Shown: positions 18,825-29,172, counted from the first letter of the stretch. The stretch is DNA of 64,000 nucleotides from Streptomyces sp. NBC_01429 (GCF_036231945.1 NZ_CP109599.1:1550001-1614000); one strand, 5' to 3'. The notes: generated by a model not told the origin, from the sequence alone. Program-made: numbers and translations.

Positions 18825-18846
18825 TGCGGTTGATCCCACAACCGCA
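18825..18846 (+). promoter_or_regulatory. Inverted repeat just upstream of the peptidase gene
   Basis: TGCGGTTG (18825-18832) and CAACCGCA (18839-18846) form a perfect 8-bp inverted repeat with a 6-nt spacer, ending 4 nt before the AAGGGAA ribosome site. It could be an operator or a leader hairpin. Confidence 0.45.
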
Positions 18847-18863
18847 CGCACGAAGGGAACGCG

Positions 18864-20525
18864 ATGAGAGCAGTTGTGAAGTGCGGGGCTCTGACCGCCC
18901 TCGGCTCCCTGGTCCTGTCGGGGCTCGTCGCCGCCCCCGCGGACGGCGCGACCGCCGGGGCCGGTTCGGCCGCGGACCTGTACGGCGCCGTGCGGGCCCG
19001 CGCCCACGAGACCCGGGGTGTGGCCCGCGCGGCCGAGCGGGCCGGTAGGGCCGGGATCGCGTTCGGTGCCTGTCCCGAGGCCGAGTCGCTGCCCGCCCCC
19101 GTCACCTGCGGCACCGTCGAGGTCCCCCTCGACTACGCGGAGCCCGACGGCCGGAAGATCTCCCTCACCGTCAGCCGCGTCGCGGCGAGCGGTCCGGCCG
19201 GGGAGCGGCAGGGCGCGCTGGTCTTCAACCCCGGTGGCCCCGGCGCCTCCAGCATGTACTTCCCGCTGGCAGCCGAGCTGCCCGAGTGGAAGCGGATCGC
19301 CGGGGCGTACGACATCGTGGGCTACGCGCCGCGCGGGGTCGGCCGCTCGGCGCCGCTCTCCTGCGAGGACCCGGCGGACACCCTGAAGGCCCCCACCCAG
19401 GCCCCGGTGCACCCCTCCGAGTCGTACAAGCGCGAGCGGATCGCGGAGGCCAAGGCGTACGCGCAGGGCTGCGCCGACCACGCGGGGGCGGCGCTCCCGC
19501 ACTACAACTCGCTCAACAACGCCCGCGATCTGGACGTGCTGCGCGCCGCCCTCGGCGAGCAGAAGCTGACGTATCTCGGCGCCTCGTACGGCACCTACTT
19601 CGGCGCGCTGTACGCGACGCTCTTCCCGTCCCACGTACGCCGGATGGTCTTCGACTCGGCGGTCGACCCCGATCCCCGGCAGATCTGGTACCGCAACAAC
19701 CTCGATCAGTCGGCCGCGTTCGAGCGGCGCTGGACGGACTTCCTCACCTGGATCGCCAAGCACGACAGGACGTACCACCTGGGCGGCGACATCGAAGAGG
19801 TGCGGAAGAACTACGAGAAGATGCGCGCCGGGGTCACCCACGAGCCGGCCGGCGGGAAGGTCGGGCCCGGTCAGCTCCAGGGCGTGATGCTCTCCGCCGG
19901 TTACTACGACGACTACTGGGCGATCCGCGCCACCGCGCTCTCCGAGTACGTCAAGGGCAACCCCAAGCCGCTGATCGAGCAGGCCACGCCCCGGCCCGAG
20001 GCCGCCGCCGACAGCGAGAACGGCAACGCCGTGTACACCGCCGTCGAGTGCAACGACGCGCCGTGGCCGACGGACTGGCGGATCTGGGACCGTGACAACA
20101 CCGAACTCGCGCGCACCGCGCCGTTCGAGACCTGGGACAACGCCTTCATGAATCTGCCGTGCGCCTACTGGCCCGCGCCCCGGCAGACCCCGCTCGACGT
20201 CGGCACCCTGCCGGGCGAGCTGCCCCCGATCCTGATCCTGGCGGCGGAACGGGACGCGGCGACCCCGTACGCCGGTGCCCTGGAGCTTCAGCGGCGGCTG
20301 GCGGGCGCGGTGCTGGTGACCGAGAGGGACGCGGGGACACACGGGGTCGCCGGCGGCTCCAACGCCTGTATCGACACCTATCTGGAGGACTACCTGCTGC
20401 TCGGAAAGGCGCCGGTGCGGCACGCGGAGTGCGCGCCCCACCCGGAACCGAACCCGGTCTCGCTCGAACGGGTCAGCAAGAGCGCCGACCCGCACAGAGG
20501 GCTCGGTCCGGCGCCGCGCGTCTGA
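18864..20525 (+). CDS. Secreted alpha/beta-hydrolase, tripeptidyl aminopeptidase-like
   Basis: A 553-residue exported serine hydrolase of the Streptomyces Tap/SlpD/SlpE type, which trims N-terminal tripeptides or acts as a mycelium-associated peptidase. A Sec-type signal peptide covers about residues 1-29. The oxyanion segment is NPGGPGASS, the nucleophile elbow GASYGTYFG, the acid AERDAATPY and the histidine AGTHGV. The nucleophile, Asp and His order and the C-terminal lid-like insertion fit this family. The ATG at 18864 has AAGGGAA upstream. Its 3' end overlaps the convergent glycosyltransferase gene by 53 bp. Confidence 0.92.
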   Translation: MRAVVKCGALTALGSLVLSGLVAAPADGATAGAGSAADLYGAVRARAHETRGVARAAERAGRAGIAFGACPEAESLPAPVTCGTVEVPLDYAEPDGRKISLTVSRVAASGPAGERQGALVFNPGGPGASSMYFPLAAELPEWKRIAGAYDIVGYAPRGVGRSAPLSCEDPADTLKAPTQAPVHPSESYKRERIAEAKAYAQGCADHAGAALPHYNSLNNARDLDVLRAALGEQKLTYLGASYGTYFGALYATLFPSHVRRMVFDSAVDPDPRQIWYRNNLDQSAAFERRWTDFLTWIAKHDRTYHLGGDIEEVRKNYEKMRAGVTHEPAGGKVGPGQLQGVMLSAGYYDDYWAIRATALSEYVKGNPKPLIEQATPRPEAAADSENGNAVYTAVECNDAPWPTDWRIWDRDNTELARTAPFETWDNAFMNLPCAYWPAPRQTPLDVGTLPGELPPILILAAERDAATPYAGALELQRRLAGAVLVTERDAGTHGVAGGSNACIDTYLEDYLLLGKAPVRHAECAPHPEPNPVSLERVSKSADPHRGLGPAPRV

Positions 20526-22035
20526 GCGACCGGCCGACGACCCGTCCGTCCCCGCCGCCCCGGTTCCGCAGGGTGTGGGGGCGGGCGGGTCCGTGCCGTT
20601 CGTACACCGTCACCCGCCGGCCGCGTACCTGCTCGTCCGCCACCACCGTGAAGTGCTCCCTCAGTACGGAGAGCTTCGCCCTGTCCCGCCGTCCCGACAC
20701 CGGCTTCGCCACCGTCGCCGCGTCCGAGACCAGCAGTATCCGCCGATGAGTCAGCATCGCGGCCCGGATCGAGGCGGGCTCGGCCTCCACGCCCTTCAGC
20801 GTCCCCGACGCCTCCGGGGTCGCCGTCAGCGCTATGTCCCGCAGGCCGGTGAAGGCGTCGGGGGAGACCGACTTGGTGTCGCGGCGCGCCGCCGGTACGA
20901 AGAGCACCGCGGCCCCGGTCCCCTTCAGCCGCCGCACGTCCGACGCCACCGCCAGGACGTCGTCCACCCGGCTCGACGGGGACCGCTTGGCCAGTGACTG
21001 CGGCAGCAGGGCCACCATGGCCACGGCGACGACCACGGGGAGCAGCCATGCGGACGCCCTCGGGAACCGCGGCGCGGCCGCCCGCACCGCCACGCCCAGC
21101 GCCACCCCGATCAGCAGCGCCAGACCGAGCAGGCTGAACGCGACGTACCGGTCCAGGAACAGCGGCCGGACCAGCGAGAGACCGATCAGGCAGATCTGCG
21201 GCACCGCCAGCAGGGGCAGCCCGACGGCCGCCACCGACAGCCGGCCGCCGCGCGGCCGCTCCAGCAGGGCCCCGAGGCCGCCGATCGTCAGCAGGACCGC
21301 GGGGCCGATCATCATGTGCCAGGTCAGCGGCGGTATCCAGGACACCTGCTCGGACTGGCCCCCGCTGAACAGGATCAGCGGCAGCACGCCCGCCACGGCT
21401 GCGGCCGACGCCGCCGCCCAGCGCGTCCACACCTCCCGCCCGGCCCGCGACCAGAGGAGGGTGGCCAGGTGCGCGGGCAGGATCAGCAGCGACAGCCAGT
21501 TCAGCAGCCCGCACAGCAGGACCGCGGAGCCGTACCCGACCCAGCGCGCCGCCCGGCCGCGCCCGTCGGCGAGCACCGTCACCAGCAGCAGCGTCGAGAT
21601 CCCGGCCCCGGCCGTGACCAGCGCGTACGGCCGGCCCTCCTGGAGATAGAACTGCACGGCGGGCAGCAGCCCGAACGCCAGCCCACCCCCCAGGCCCGCC
21701 CAGGCCCCGGCCAGCCGGTGGCCGATGGCCGCCACACAGGCCGCCGCCACCGCCATCGCCAGCACGGAGGGCAGCCGCAGAGTCGTGGTGCCGGGCCCGA
21801 ACCCCAGGAAAAGTCCGCGCATCAGCAGGTAGTAGAGCCCGTGCACGGCGTCGATCTGCGCCAGCATGTGCCAGATATCGGCGGTGGACCGCCGGGCCAC
21901 CTGCCAGGTCGCGGCCTCGTCCCGCCACACGCTGTGCTGCCGGGACAGTCCCCACAGGCCGAGGGCGAGGGTCCACACCATCGGTATCAGCCGGACGAGC
22001 AGACCGCGCCGGTGCTGGGCTATGTGGGAGATCAT
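20473..22035 (-). CDS. Polytopic GT-C-fold glycosyltransferase (family 39-like)
   Basis: A 520-residue integral membrane protein with about nine to eleven hydrophobic spans. The first luminal loop carries the acidic motif WRDEAATW (near residue 38), the signature of GT-C enzymes that use lipid-linked sugars, such as protein mannosyltransferases and ArnT. A soluble C-terminal tail follows (about 375-520). The ATG at 22035 is the best start although its ribosome site (GAGGGT) is rather distant; the frame upstream loses protein character. The acceptor and donor are unknown. The gene is convergent with, and overlaps, the peptidase gene. Confidence 0.82.
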   Translation of the reverse strand: MISHIAQHRRGLLVRLIPMVWTLALGLWGLSRQHSVWRDEAATWQVARRSTADIWHMLAQIDAVHGLYYLLMRGLFLGFGPGTTTLRLPSVLAMAVAAACVAAIGHRLAGAWAGLGGGLAFGLLPAVQFYLQEGRPYALVTAGAGISTLLLVTVLADGRGRAARWVGYGSAVLLCGLLNWLSLLILPAHLATLLWSRAGREVWTRWAAASAAAVAGVLPLILFSGGQSEQVSWIPPLTWHMMIGPAVLLTIGGLGALLERPRGGRLSVAAVGLPLLAVPQICLIGLSLVRPLFLDRYVAFSLLGLALLIGVALGVAVRAAAPRFPRASAWLLPVVVAVAMVALLPQSLAKRSPSSRVDDVLAVASDVRRLKGTGAAVLFVPAARRDTKSVSPDAFTGLRDIALTATPEASGTLKGVEAEPASIRAAMLTHRRILLVSDAATVAKPVSGRRDRAKLSVLREHFTVVADEQVRGRRVTVYERHGPARPHTLRNRGGGDGRVVGRSLRRAAPDRALCAGRRSC

Positions 22036-22459
22036 GAACCGGTACAGACCCTCGGGGTGGAGTTGCGGACCGGAGCGAGCGGCCGGCGGACAGGAACGAG
22101 TGCTTCCGGACCGGCCGTTGTGCGGGCGACCCGGCGCGAGCGCCGCAGCGACCCTACCCCCCGCGCCCCGCGCCCACCGTCCCGCCTGTTCCCCGATGGC
22201 CGTGGTGTGCTCCCTCGGGAGCACCGACCCGGGTTCCATCGGCCGCGATCGCGGCGGAACGGGCGGGAGCGGGGAAGGAAGAGATCCTTCCCCGCGATTC
22301 ACCGCGTTTCCGCAGGTCAGCGGCCGATGGGAACCCGGAGCCGAACCCGGTGTCGCTGGACGGCCGTGCGCGCAGCAGGAGACTGCCGCCGGTCGTCTGA
22401 TCTTCCGGGTGGAATGGCCGGGTCCGCGTCTCCGCGGGCCCGGCCACGTCATGTCCGGG

Positions 22460-23176
22460 CTACGCGAGCCCGGCCACCAGATCCGCCACCGACTTGCGGC
22501 GGCCGGTGTAGAACGGCACCTCTTCCCGAACGTACAGCCGCGCCTGGGAGGCGCGCAGATGACGCATCAGGTCGACGATCCGGTACAGCTCGTCGGCCTC
22601 GAAGGCCAGGATCCACTCGTAGTCGCCGAGCGAGAAGGATGCCACAGTGTTGGCCCGTACGTCCGGGTAACCCCTGGCCATCTTCCCGTGGTCCGCGAGC
22701 ATCTTGCGCCGGTCCTCGTCGGGGAGCAGGTACCAGTCGTAGGAGCGGACGAAGGGGTAGACGCTGACATAGTCGCGGGGCGTCTCGTCGGCCAGGAAGG
22801 CCGGCACGTGCGACTTGTTGAACTCGGCGGGGCGGTGCAGCGCCATGTTCGACCAGACGGGCTCCAGCGCGCGGCCGAGCCGGGTGCGCCGGAACCGGTT
22901 GTACGCGTCCTGGAGTTCGTCCGCGGTCTCCGCGTGCCACCAGATCATGACGTCGGCGTCGGCGCGCAGCCCGGACACGTCGTACGTGCCGCGTACGGTG
23001 ATGTCCTTGGCGGCGAGCTGGTCGAACAGCTCCTGGACCTCGTCCGCGTAGCCGGACCGGTCCTCGGGCAGCACCTCGCGCAGTTTGAAGACGGACCACA
23101 GCGTGTAGCGGATGACCTCGTTGAGGTCCTTGGCCTTCTTGCCCGCGTTCGGGGTCTTCTCTGGAGCAGCAGTCAT
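22460..23176 (-). CDS. hemQ: Coproheme decarboxylase (HemQ/ChdC)
   Basis: Chlorite-dismutase-family enzyme that converts coproheme to heme b with hydrogen peroxide, the last step of the coproporphyrin-dependent pathway. The 238-residue length is typical. Landmarks are [18 protein letters not shown] (about 110-127), [16 protein letters not shown] (136-151) with candidate catalytic tyrosine, and H163 in [10 protein letters not shown] as the proximal heme ligand. The start ATG is 23176. It lies 4 bp after the hemY stop, so the two are cotranscribed. The gap to the glycosyltransferase start (22036-22459) holds no convincing gene. Confidence 0.95.
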   Translation of the reverse strand: MTAAPEKTPNAGKKAKDLNEVIRYTLWSVFKLREVLPEDRSGYADEVQELFDQLAAKDITVRGTYDVSGLRADADVMIWWHAETADELQDAYNRFRRTRLGRALEPVWSNMALHRPAEFNKSHVPAFLADETPRDYVSVYPFVRSYDWYLLPDEDRRKMLADHGKMARGYPDVRANTVASFSLGDYEWILAFEADELYRIVDLMRHLRASQARLYVREEVPFYTGRRKSVADLVAGLA

Positions 23177-23180
23177 ACGG

Positions 23181-24629
23181 CTATTCTCCCGCGCCCCGGC
23201 CGGTGCCCCGCGCCAGGGTCGACGTGGCGATGATCTCGTCCGCCGCGCGCCGGGCGCTCGCGACACAGGCAGGGATGCCGACGCCGTCGTAGGCCGCGCC
23301 GCAGACCCGCAGACCGGGCAGCGCCGCGACGGCCCCGCGGACCCGCGCGACCCGGTCGGGGTGGCCGACGGGGTACTGCGGCAGGCCGTCGGTCCACCGG
23401 GTCACCTCGGTGGCCACCGGCTTGGCGGCGAGCCCGAACGCGTCCCCCAGGTCGGTCAGGGAGACGTCGACCAGTTCGCCGTCCTCGCGCTGGAGTTGCT
23501 CCTCCTCGCCGTAGCGGCCGACGGAGGTGCGCAGCACGAAGAGGCCGGGCGCGGCGTCCGCGACCCAGCCCCACTTGCGGGTGGAGAAGGTCGCCGCCTT
23601 GATGGTGCGGCCGTCGACCGGCGGTACGAGGAAGCCGCTGCCCCCGGGCAGCGCGGCGCCGAGGTCGTCCTGGCGGAAGGCCATGGTGATCAGCGCCATC
23701 GAGGCGTACTCGACCTCGGCGAGTTCGGCGGCGGCGGCCGGGGACTCCTCGGAGAGCAGCACGGAGGCGGACCAGGCGGGGGTCGCGAGGATCACCCCGT
23801 CGGCGCTCAGCACCCGCCGGTCGGTGCGCACGCGCCAGCCGTCGGAGGCGCGGCTCAGGCCGAGTACGGGCGTCTCCAGGAGGATGTCGCCGCCGCCCGC
23901 CCGCACGGCGTCGGCGACGGCGCCGGGCAGCCGGCCCACGCCGCCCTCGATCCCGGCGAAGACGGCGCCGGTGCCGGGGTTGCGGGCGGCCTTCGCCTGG
24001 ACGTCGCGGACGGCGGCGAGCAGGGAGTCATGGGTTTTTACGGCGTCGAAGAGCTGCGGTACGGCCGCCCGCATGGACAGGCGGTACGCGTCGCCCGCGT
24101 AGACCCCGCCGAGCAGCGGCTCCACCAGCCGGTCGACGACCTCGCGGCCGAGCCGGCGCGCCACATGGCCACCGACCGAGACGTCGTCACCGACCTCGGT
24201 GGGCGGCAGTCCGGGTTCCCCGGCGATCCGGGCGAGCCCCTCGTCGGAGAGCAGCCCGGCGAGTGCGGCGGGGTCGCCCGGTACGCCCATCACATGGCCC
24301 TTGGGCATGGGCCGCAGCGCGCCGCGCGTCCAGACCGAGGCGGTGGTCGCGGTCGGCGGCTGGAGCAGCGCGCCGAGCCCGACGGCCCCGGCCAGCTCGA
24401 CGGCCTCGGGCCGGCGCGCGAGCATCGACTCGGCGCCGAGGTCGACGGGGACGCCCTCGATCTCGCCCGTGCGCAGCTTTCCGCCGAGCCGGTCGGTGGC
24501 CTCCAGCAGCGTCACCCGTACCCCGGTGCCCAGCAGCCGGTGCGCGGCGGCGAGACCGGCGATGCCGCCCCCGATGACGACGACATGGCCGGGACGCGTA
24601 TCCACGTGCTGTGCGCTCGACGACTCCAT
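23181..24629 (-). CDS. hemY: Coproporphyrinogen III (protoporphyrinogen) oxidase
   Basis: FAD-dependent oxidase of the HemG/HemY/CgoX family. Given the adjacent hemQ, it most likely oxidises coproporphyrinogen III to coproporphyrin III. The 482-residue protein begins with the dinucleotide fold [17 protein letters not shown] (about 15-31) and E42 of [12 protein letters not shown]. The C-terminal FAD segment is [26 protein letters not shown]. The frame is open far upstream but runs antisense through the DUF4349 gene, so the ATG at 24629 is used. It is divergent from the DUF4349 gene with 157 bp between starts. Confidence 0.95.
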   Translation of the reverse strand: MESSSAQHVDTRPGHVVVIGGGIAGLAAAHRLLGTGVRVTLLEATDRLGGKLRTGEIEGVPVDLGAESMLARRPEAVELAGAVGLGALLQPPTATTASVWTRGALRPMPKGHVMGVPGDPAALAGLLSDEGLARIAGEPGLPPTEVGDDVSVGGHVARRLGREVVDRLVEPLLGGVYAGDAYRLSMRAAVPQLFDAVKTHDSLLAAVRDVQAKAARNPGTGAVFAGIEGGVGRLPGAVADAVRAGGGDILLETPVLGLSRASDGWRVRTDRRVLSADGVILATPAWSASVLLSEESPAAAAELAEVEYASMALITMAFRQDDLGAALPGGSGFLVPPVDGRTIKAATFSTRKWGWVADAAPGLFVLRTSVGRYGEEEQLQREDGELVDVSLTDLGDAFGLAAKPVATEVTRWTDGLPQYPVGHPDRVARVRGAVAALPGLRVCGAAYDGVGIPACVASARRAADEIIATSTLARGTGRGAGE

Positions 24630-24786
24630 GGCCCCCACTCTCTCAAACGCCCCGCGGTCCCCCGCATCCCCGTTCCGAGTCCGGGTCGTGACCGCTTCGG
24701 AACCGGAAAACGGCAACCCGCCCACCCGTCCCGTACGTCGAACCGGCACCACACCACACGTTCCACATGTTTCAGGGGGGCCGATC

Positions 24787-25782
24787 ATGCGTGCGATGCC
24801 GGCGGTAGCGGCAGCACTTCTCACCGTCTCGCTCGCGCTCGCGGGGTGCAGCGCGGGCGGGGCGTCGGACACGGGCGGGAACAAGAGCGCCGCGAGGGCG
24901 GCCGACGGCGCGCAGGGGTACGAGGGCGGCGGTGCGCAGGACGCCGCGACCGGGGCGCCGGGCGGCAAGGGGAAGGCGGCGGACACCAGGACACCCACGT
25001 CGGCCGGGACGCATGTGATCCGTACGGCCGAGCTGACCGTCCAGGTCAAGAGCGCCCAGAAGGCGTTGGGCACGGCGCGGACCGCGGCCGAGAACGCCGG
25101 GGGGCTGGTGCAGAACGAGACCACCGAGCGGGTCGAGGACGACCAGGTGATGTCGACCGTCGTGCTCCGGGTCCCGCAGGACGCGTACGACGCGGTCCTC
25201 GCCGAACTCGCGGGCACCGGAAAGCTGGTGGCGCGCAAGTCGAGCGCCAAGGACGTCACCGACCAGGTGGTCGACGTGAACAGCCGGGTCGCCTCGCAGC
25301 GGGCGAGTGTGGCGCGGGTGCGGGAGTTGATGGAGCAGGCCACCCAGCTCAGTGATGTGGTGGCGCTGGAGGGCGAGTTGAGTACGCGTCAGGCGGAGCT
25401 GGAGTCGCTGCTCGCCCGGCAGGCGTCCCTCAAGGACCGCACCACCCTGGCCACGATCACCCTGCGGCTCTCCGAGGCGCCGGTGGAGGTGGCGGAGAAG
25501 AAGGACGACGACCCGGGGTTCCTGGACGCGCTCGGCGGGGGCTGGGACGCGCTGGTCGCCACGTTGCGCTGGATCGGAGTGGTGATCGGCGCTGTGGTGC
25601 CGTTCCTCGCCGTGTTCGCGGTGCTCCATCTGCTGTGGCGGCTGGTGCGCGGCCGGCTCCCCCGGTTCCGGACCGCGGCCGTGACGGCGGCCCGGACCCC
25701 GGTGGCGGCCCCGGCGTCCGTGGGAACGCCCGTGGGAGCGCCCGTGGAGACACCCGTGGAGGAGGGACGCGCGCAGGACTGA
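24787..25782 (+). CDS. DUF4349 lipoprotein
   Basis: A 331-residue lipoprotein. The signal ends in lipobox LAGC (acylated C21). A Gly/Ala/Lys-rich linker spans about 22-75. The DUF4349 region (about 78-240) has IRTAELTVQVKSA at its start and a coiled-coil-prone stretch at about 165-215 (SRVASQRASVARVRELMEQA, then ELSTRQAELESLLARQASLKD). A transmembrane helix lies near 263-285, with a Pro/Ala/Val-rich cytoplasmic tail. So it is anchored at both ends, which is usual for the family. AGGGGGG precedes the ATG. Function unknown; an envelope role is inferred. Confidence 0.9.
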   Translation: MRAMPAVAAALLTVSLALAGCSAGGASDTGGNKSAARAADGAQGYEGGGAQDAATGAPGGKGKAADTRTPTSAGTHVIRTAELTVQVKSAQKALGTARTAAENAGGLVQNETTERVEDDQVMSTVVLRVPQDAYDAVLAELAGTGKLVARKSSAKDVTDQVVDVNSRVASQRASVARVRELMEQATQLSDVVALEGELSTRQAELESLLARQASLKDRTTLATITLRLSEAPVEVAEKKDDDPGFLDALGGGWDALVATLRWIGVVIGAVVPFLAVFAVLHLLWRLVRGRLPRFRTAAVTAARTPVAAPASVGTPVGAPVETPVEEGRAQD

Positions 25783-25850
25783 TCCGCCGCGCCCGCGTAG
25801 CGTGCCCCGCGAGACACACGAGCGAGTGAGCACGTCCGGAGGGACACGCG

Positions 25851-27227
25851 ATGGCGGAGCGCATGGTGGTCGTCGGGGGCGACGCGGCGGGGATGTCCGC
25901 CGCGTCGCAGGCCCGCAGGGCGCGGGGGCCCGAGGAGCTGGAGATCGTCGCGTTCGAGCGCGGCCACTTCACCTCGTACTCCGCCTGCGGCATCCCCTAC
26001 TGGGTGGGCGGGGACGTTCCGGAGCGTGCCGCGCTGATCGCGCGCACCCCTCGGGAGCATCGAGAACGAGCCATTGATCTGCGCATGCGCACGGAGGTCG
26101 TGGAGCTGGACATTCCCGGACAGCGGGTACGGGCCCGTGATCTCTCCGACGGCTCCGAGAGCTGGACGGGGTTCGACAAGCTGGTCGTCGCGACGGGCGC
26201 CCGTCCGGTGCGGCCCGCGCTGCCCGGGATCGACGCGCCGGGCGTGCACGGGGTGCAGACGCTGGACGACGGCCAGGCGCTGCTGGACACCCTCGCGCGC
26301 ACGGCGGGCAGGCGCGCGGTGGTCGTCGGCGCGGGCTACATCGGGGTCGAGATGGCGGAGGCGCTGCTGAAGCGCGGCTACGAGGTCACCGTCCTGCACC
26401 GGGGCGAACAGCCGATGGCCACGCTCGATCCGGACATGGGGCGGCTGGTCCACGAGGCGATGGACGGGCTGGGCATCACGACGGTGGGCGGCGCGGCGGT
26501 CACCGCGATCCGCACCGGCGCGGACGGCCGGGTGCGGGCCGTGGTCACCGAGGGCGGCGAGTATCCGGCGGACGTGGTCGTGCTCGGGATCGGCGTCGAG
26601 CCGGAGACGGACCTCGCGGGCGCCGCCGGGCTGCCGCTGGGGGCGCACGGCGGGCTGCTGACCGATCTGTCCCTGCGGGTGCGCGGTCACGGGAACATCT
26701 GGGCGGGCGGCGACTGCGTGGAGGTCCTCGACCTGGTCTCGGGCACGCACCGGCACATCGCGCTGGGGACGCACGCCAACAAGCACGGCCAGATCATCGG
26801 CGCGAACGCGGGCGGCGGCTACGCCACGTTCCCCGGCGTGGTCGGCACGGCGGTCAGCAAGGTCTGCGAGCTGGAGATCGCCCGTACGGGGCTGCGCGAG
26901 CGGGACGCCCGGCGGGCGGGGCTCCAGTACGTGACGGCGACGATCGAGTCCACCAACAGCGCGGGCTACTACCCGGGGGCGGCGCCGATGACGGTCAAGA
27001 TGCTCGCGGAGCGCCGTACGGGCCGGCTGCTGGGGGTCCAGATCGTCGGCCGCGAGGGCGCGGCGAAGCGGGTGGACATCGCGGCGGTGGCGCTGACCGC
27101 GGGGATGACCGTGGAGCGGATGACGACTCTGGACCTGGGCTACGCCCCGCCCTTCTCCCCGGTCTGGGACCCGGTCCTGGTCGCCGCGCGCAAGGCCGTG
27201 ACTGCGGTGCGCGCGGCGGGGGTGTAG
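25851..27227 (+). CDS. CoA-disulfide-reductase/NADH-oxidase-like flavoprotein
   Basis: A 458-residue two-dinucleotide-fold oxidoreductase. FAD binding is at VVVGGDAAGMSAASQARR (about 6-23). The single redox cysteine is C46 in YSACGIPYWVGG, the hallmark of the CoADR/Nox/persulfide-reductase subgroup. The NAD(P)H fold is AVVVGAGYIGVEMAEAL (about 164-180). The second FAD motif is IWAGGDCVEV. A dimerisation domain completes the C-terminus, with YYPGAAPMTVKM typical of the subgroup. GGAGG lies before the ATG at 25851. It ends 16 bp from the convergent hemE stop. The exact substrate (CoA disulfide, oxygen or persulfide) cannot be read from sequence. Confidence 0.9.
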   Translation: MAERMVVVGGDAAGMSAASQARRARGPEELEIVAFERGHFTSYSACGIPYWVGGDVPERAALIARTPREHRERAIDLRMRTEVVELDIPGQRVRARDLSDGSESWTGFDKLVVATGARPVRPALPGIDAPGVHGVQTLDDGQALLDTLARTAGRRAVVVGAGYIGVEMAEALLKRGYEVTVLHRGEQPMATLDPDMGRLVHEAMDGLGITTVGGAAVTAIRTGADGRVRAVVTEGGEYPADVVVLGIGVEPETDLAGAAGLPLGAHGGLLTDLSLRVRGHGNIWAGGDCVEVLDLVSGTHRHIALGTHANKHGQIIGANAGGGYATFPGVVGTAVSKVCELEIARTGLRERDARRAGLQYVTATIESTNSAGYYPGAAPMTVKMLAERRTGRLLGVQIVGREGAAKRVDIAAVALTAGMTVERMTTLDLGYAPPFSPVWDPVLVAARKAVTAVRAAGV

Positions 27228-27243
27228 GTCCTGCCCCGGCGGC

Positions 27244-28308
27244 TCAGCGGGCCGTGCGCTCGTGCACGTACGCCACCAGCCGCGACAGCGCGTCCGGGTC
27301 CATGCTGGGCAGCACGCCGTGGCCGAGGTTGAAGACGTGGCCCTCAAGACCGGCCGCCGCCCGGAGCACCTCGTCGGCCTTGGTCTCCACGACCGACGGC
27401 GGGGCGAAGAGCACGGCCGGGTCCAGGTTGCCCTGGAGGGCCTTGCCGGGGCCGACCCTGCGGGCGGCCTCGTCGAGCGGGACGCGCCAGTCGACGCCGA
27501 CGACGTCCGCGCCCGCCTCGCCCATGGCGCCGAGCAGCTCGCCCGTACCGACGCCGAAGTGGATGCGCGGCACGCCGTACGCGGCGACCGCGTCGAAGAC
27601 CTTCGCCGAGGCGGGCTGGACGGAGCGGCGGTAGTCGGCGGGGGCCAGCGCGCCCACCCAGGAGTCGAACAGCTGGACGGCGCTCGCGCCCGCCTCGATC
27701 TGGACCTTGAGGAAGGCGGCGGTGATGTCGGCGAGCCGGTCCAGCAGGTCGGCCCAGAGCTGCGGGTCGCCGTACATCATGGCCTTGGTGTGCTCGTGGT
27801 TGCGGGACGGGCCGCCCTCCACGAGGTAGCTGGCGAGCGTGAACGGCGCGCCGGCGAAGCCGATGAGCGGGGTCTGACCCAGTTCGGCGGTGAGCAGGCC
27901 CATCGCCTCGGTGACGTACCAGACGTCGTCGGGGGTGAGGTCGCGCAGCCGGGCCAGGTCCGCGCGGGTGCGGATGGGCTCGGCGACGACGGGTCCGACG
28001 CCGGGCTTGATGTCGAGGTCGAGGCCGATCGCCTTGAGCGGGACGACGATGTCGCTGAAGTAGATCGCGGCGTCGACCTTGTGACGCCGTACCGGCTGGA
28101 GCGTGATCTCGGCGACCAGCTCGGGCCGCATGCAGGACTCCAGCATCGGAATCCCTTCGCGCACCTTCAGGTACTCCGGCAGCGAGCGCCCCGCCTGCCG
28201 CATGAACCAGACCGGCGTGTGCGGCACGGGTTCGCGCCTGCACGCCTTCATAAAGGCCGATTCGTACGTCTTCGTCTGCTGGCCCGAAGGGCGGTCAATG
28301 GCACTCAC
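27244..28308 (-). CDS. hemE: Uroporphyrinogen III decarboxylase
   Basis: Decarboxylates uroporphyrinogen III to coproporphyrinogen III, the entry to the branch completed by hemY and hemQ. The 354-residue product carries [16 protein letters not shown] (about 32-47), the invariant arginine-rich substrate motif. It also has [16 protein letters not shown] with the catalytic Asp, [12 protein letters not shown], and [13 protein letters not shown] at the C-terminus. GTG at 28308 (then Ser-Ala-Ile-Asp) is the natural start; the frame upstream is not protein-like. It is divergent from the DUF3000 gene with 91 bp between starts, and separated from hemY-hemQ by two plus-strand genes. Confidence 0.96.
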   Translation of the reverse strand: MSAIDRPSGQQTKTYESAFMKACRREPVPHTPVWFMRQAGRSLPEYLKVREGIPMLESCMRPELVAEITLQPVRRHKVDAAIYFSDIVVPLKAIGLDLDIKPGVGPVVAEPIRTRADLARLRDLTPDDVWYVTEAMGLLTAELGQTPLIGFAGAPFTLASYLVEGGPSRNHEHTKAMMYGDPQLWADLLDRLADITAAFLKVQIEAGASAVQLFDSWVGALAPADYRRSVQPASAKVFDAVAAYGVPRIHFGVGTGELLGAMGEAGADVVGVDWRVPLDEAARRVGPGKALQGNLDPAVLFAPPSVVETKADEVLRAAAGLEGHVFNLGHGVLPSMDPDALSRLVAYVHERTAR

Positions 28309-28386
28309 GCCGAGAATCTTCGCACGCACGCGGAAGCCGCGGCCCCGGCCCGGGTGTCCCTCCCTGCGCGCGGCGCGGGTTCCGCC

Positions 28387-28400
28387 TACTCTTCCCCGCA
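28387..28400 (+). promoter_or_regulatory. Leaderless-type -10 for the DUF3000 gene
   Basis: TACTCT at 28387-28392 ends 7 nt before the ATG at 28400, and there is no Shine-Dalgarno. Confidence 0.5.
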
Positions 28401-29089
28401 TGGCTGCGGCTCAGGGACAGTTTTCCGATCATTCCAACGGCACCGAGGGAACAGGCGGCAAGGAGGGTGATTCCGTCCCGCCCGCGTTCCGTTCGGCGGT
28501 CGAGACCTTGCGGGCGGCGCGGCTGCGCCCGGAGATCGAGATCGACCCGACCCCGCCGCCGAAGCGGCTGGCGCCGTACGCGTACGCCCTGGAGGCGGCG
28601 GTCGTGGAGGGCGAGGACGACCTCGCCGACGGCCGGCTCATCCTGCTGCACGACCCCTCGGGCCACGACGCCTGGCAGGGCACCTTCCGGCTGGTCACGC
28701 TCGTACGGGCGGAGCTGGAGCCGGAGATGGCCGCCGACCCGCTGCTGCCCGAGGTGTGCTGGTCCTGGCTGACGGGCGCGCTGGAGGCGCGCGGGCTGTC
28801 CTACGGGGAGGCCAGCGGCACCGTCACCCGCGCCGGATCACACTATTTCGGGGGACTCGCCGAGCGCAGACCGGCGACCCAGATCGAGATCCGGGCGTCC
28901 TGGACTCCGCGCGAGGGGCTGGGCGGGGTGCCCGACTCGGCGGCGCACCTGGCGGCCTGGTGCGATCTGCTCTGCCAGATCGCGGGACTGCCGCCGCTCT
29001 CCGCCGGCACGGCGCCGGGCCCCGGCGAGACCGGAACGGGCGCGGGCGTGGTGTCGCTGCCGCAGCGGCGCGGCCCACAGGTGCCCTGA
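28400..29089 (+). CDS. DUF3000 family protein
   Basis: A 229-residue cytoplasmic protein conserved in actinobacteria, role unknown. The core (about 28-205) includes [42 protein letters not shown] and the highly conserved [25 protein letters not shown]. The N-terminal ~25 and C-terminal ~25 residues are low complexity. The ATG at 28400 appears leaderless. It lies between hemE and whiI, the order I recall for Streptomyces, and is divergent from hemE. Confidence 0.9.
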   Translation: MAAAQGQFSDHSNGTEGTGGKEGDSVPPAFRSAVETLRAARLRPEIEIDPTPPPKRLAPYAYALEAAVVEGEDDLADGRLILLHDPSGHDAWQGTFRLVTLVRAELEPEMAADPLLPEVCWSWLTGALEARGLSYGEASGTVTRAGSHYFGGLAERRPATQIEIRASWTPREGLGGVPDSAAHLAAWCDLLCQIAGLPPLSAGTAPGPGETGTGAGVVSLPQRRGPQVP

Positions 29090-29100
29090 CGGCCCCTCAT

Positions 29101-29139
29101 CACCGGTCCCGCACCGGTCCCGCACCGGTCCCGCACCGG
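29101..29139. repeat. 11-bp tandem repeat, three and a half copies
   Basis: CACCGGTCCCG is repeated exactly at 29101-29111, 29112-29122 and 29123-29133, followed by a partial CACCGG, shortly after the DUF3000 stop. It may be a replication-slippage tract. Confidence 0.85.
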
Positions 29140-29172
29140 GCATCCCGGCGGGGCCCGGAGTGGGGCCACTCG

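Noticed and set aside
22036-22459. A gene between the glycosyltransferase and hemQ
   Set aside because: Frames here are open by GC bias only, lack ribosome sites and show no family resemblance.
24630-25343. Upstream extension of the hemY frame
   Set aside because: Antisense to the DUF4349 gene; the FAD motif sits correctly behind the ATG at 24629.
29101-29139. Regulatory repeat array for whiI
   Set aside because: The units lie directly after the DUF3000 stop, far from whiI, and look like simple slippage.
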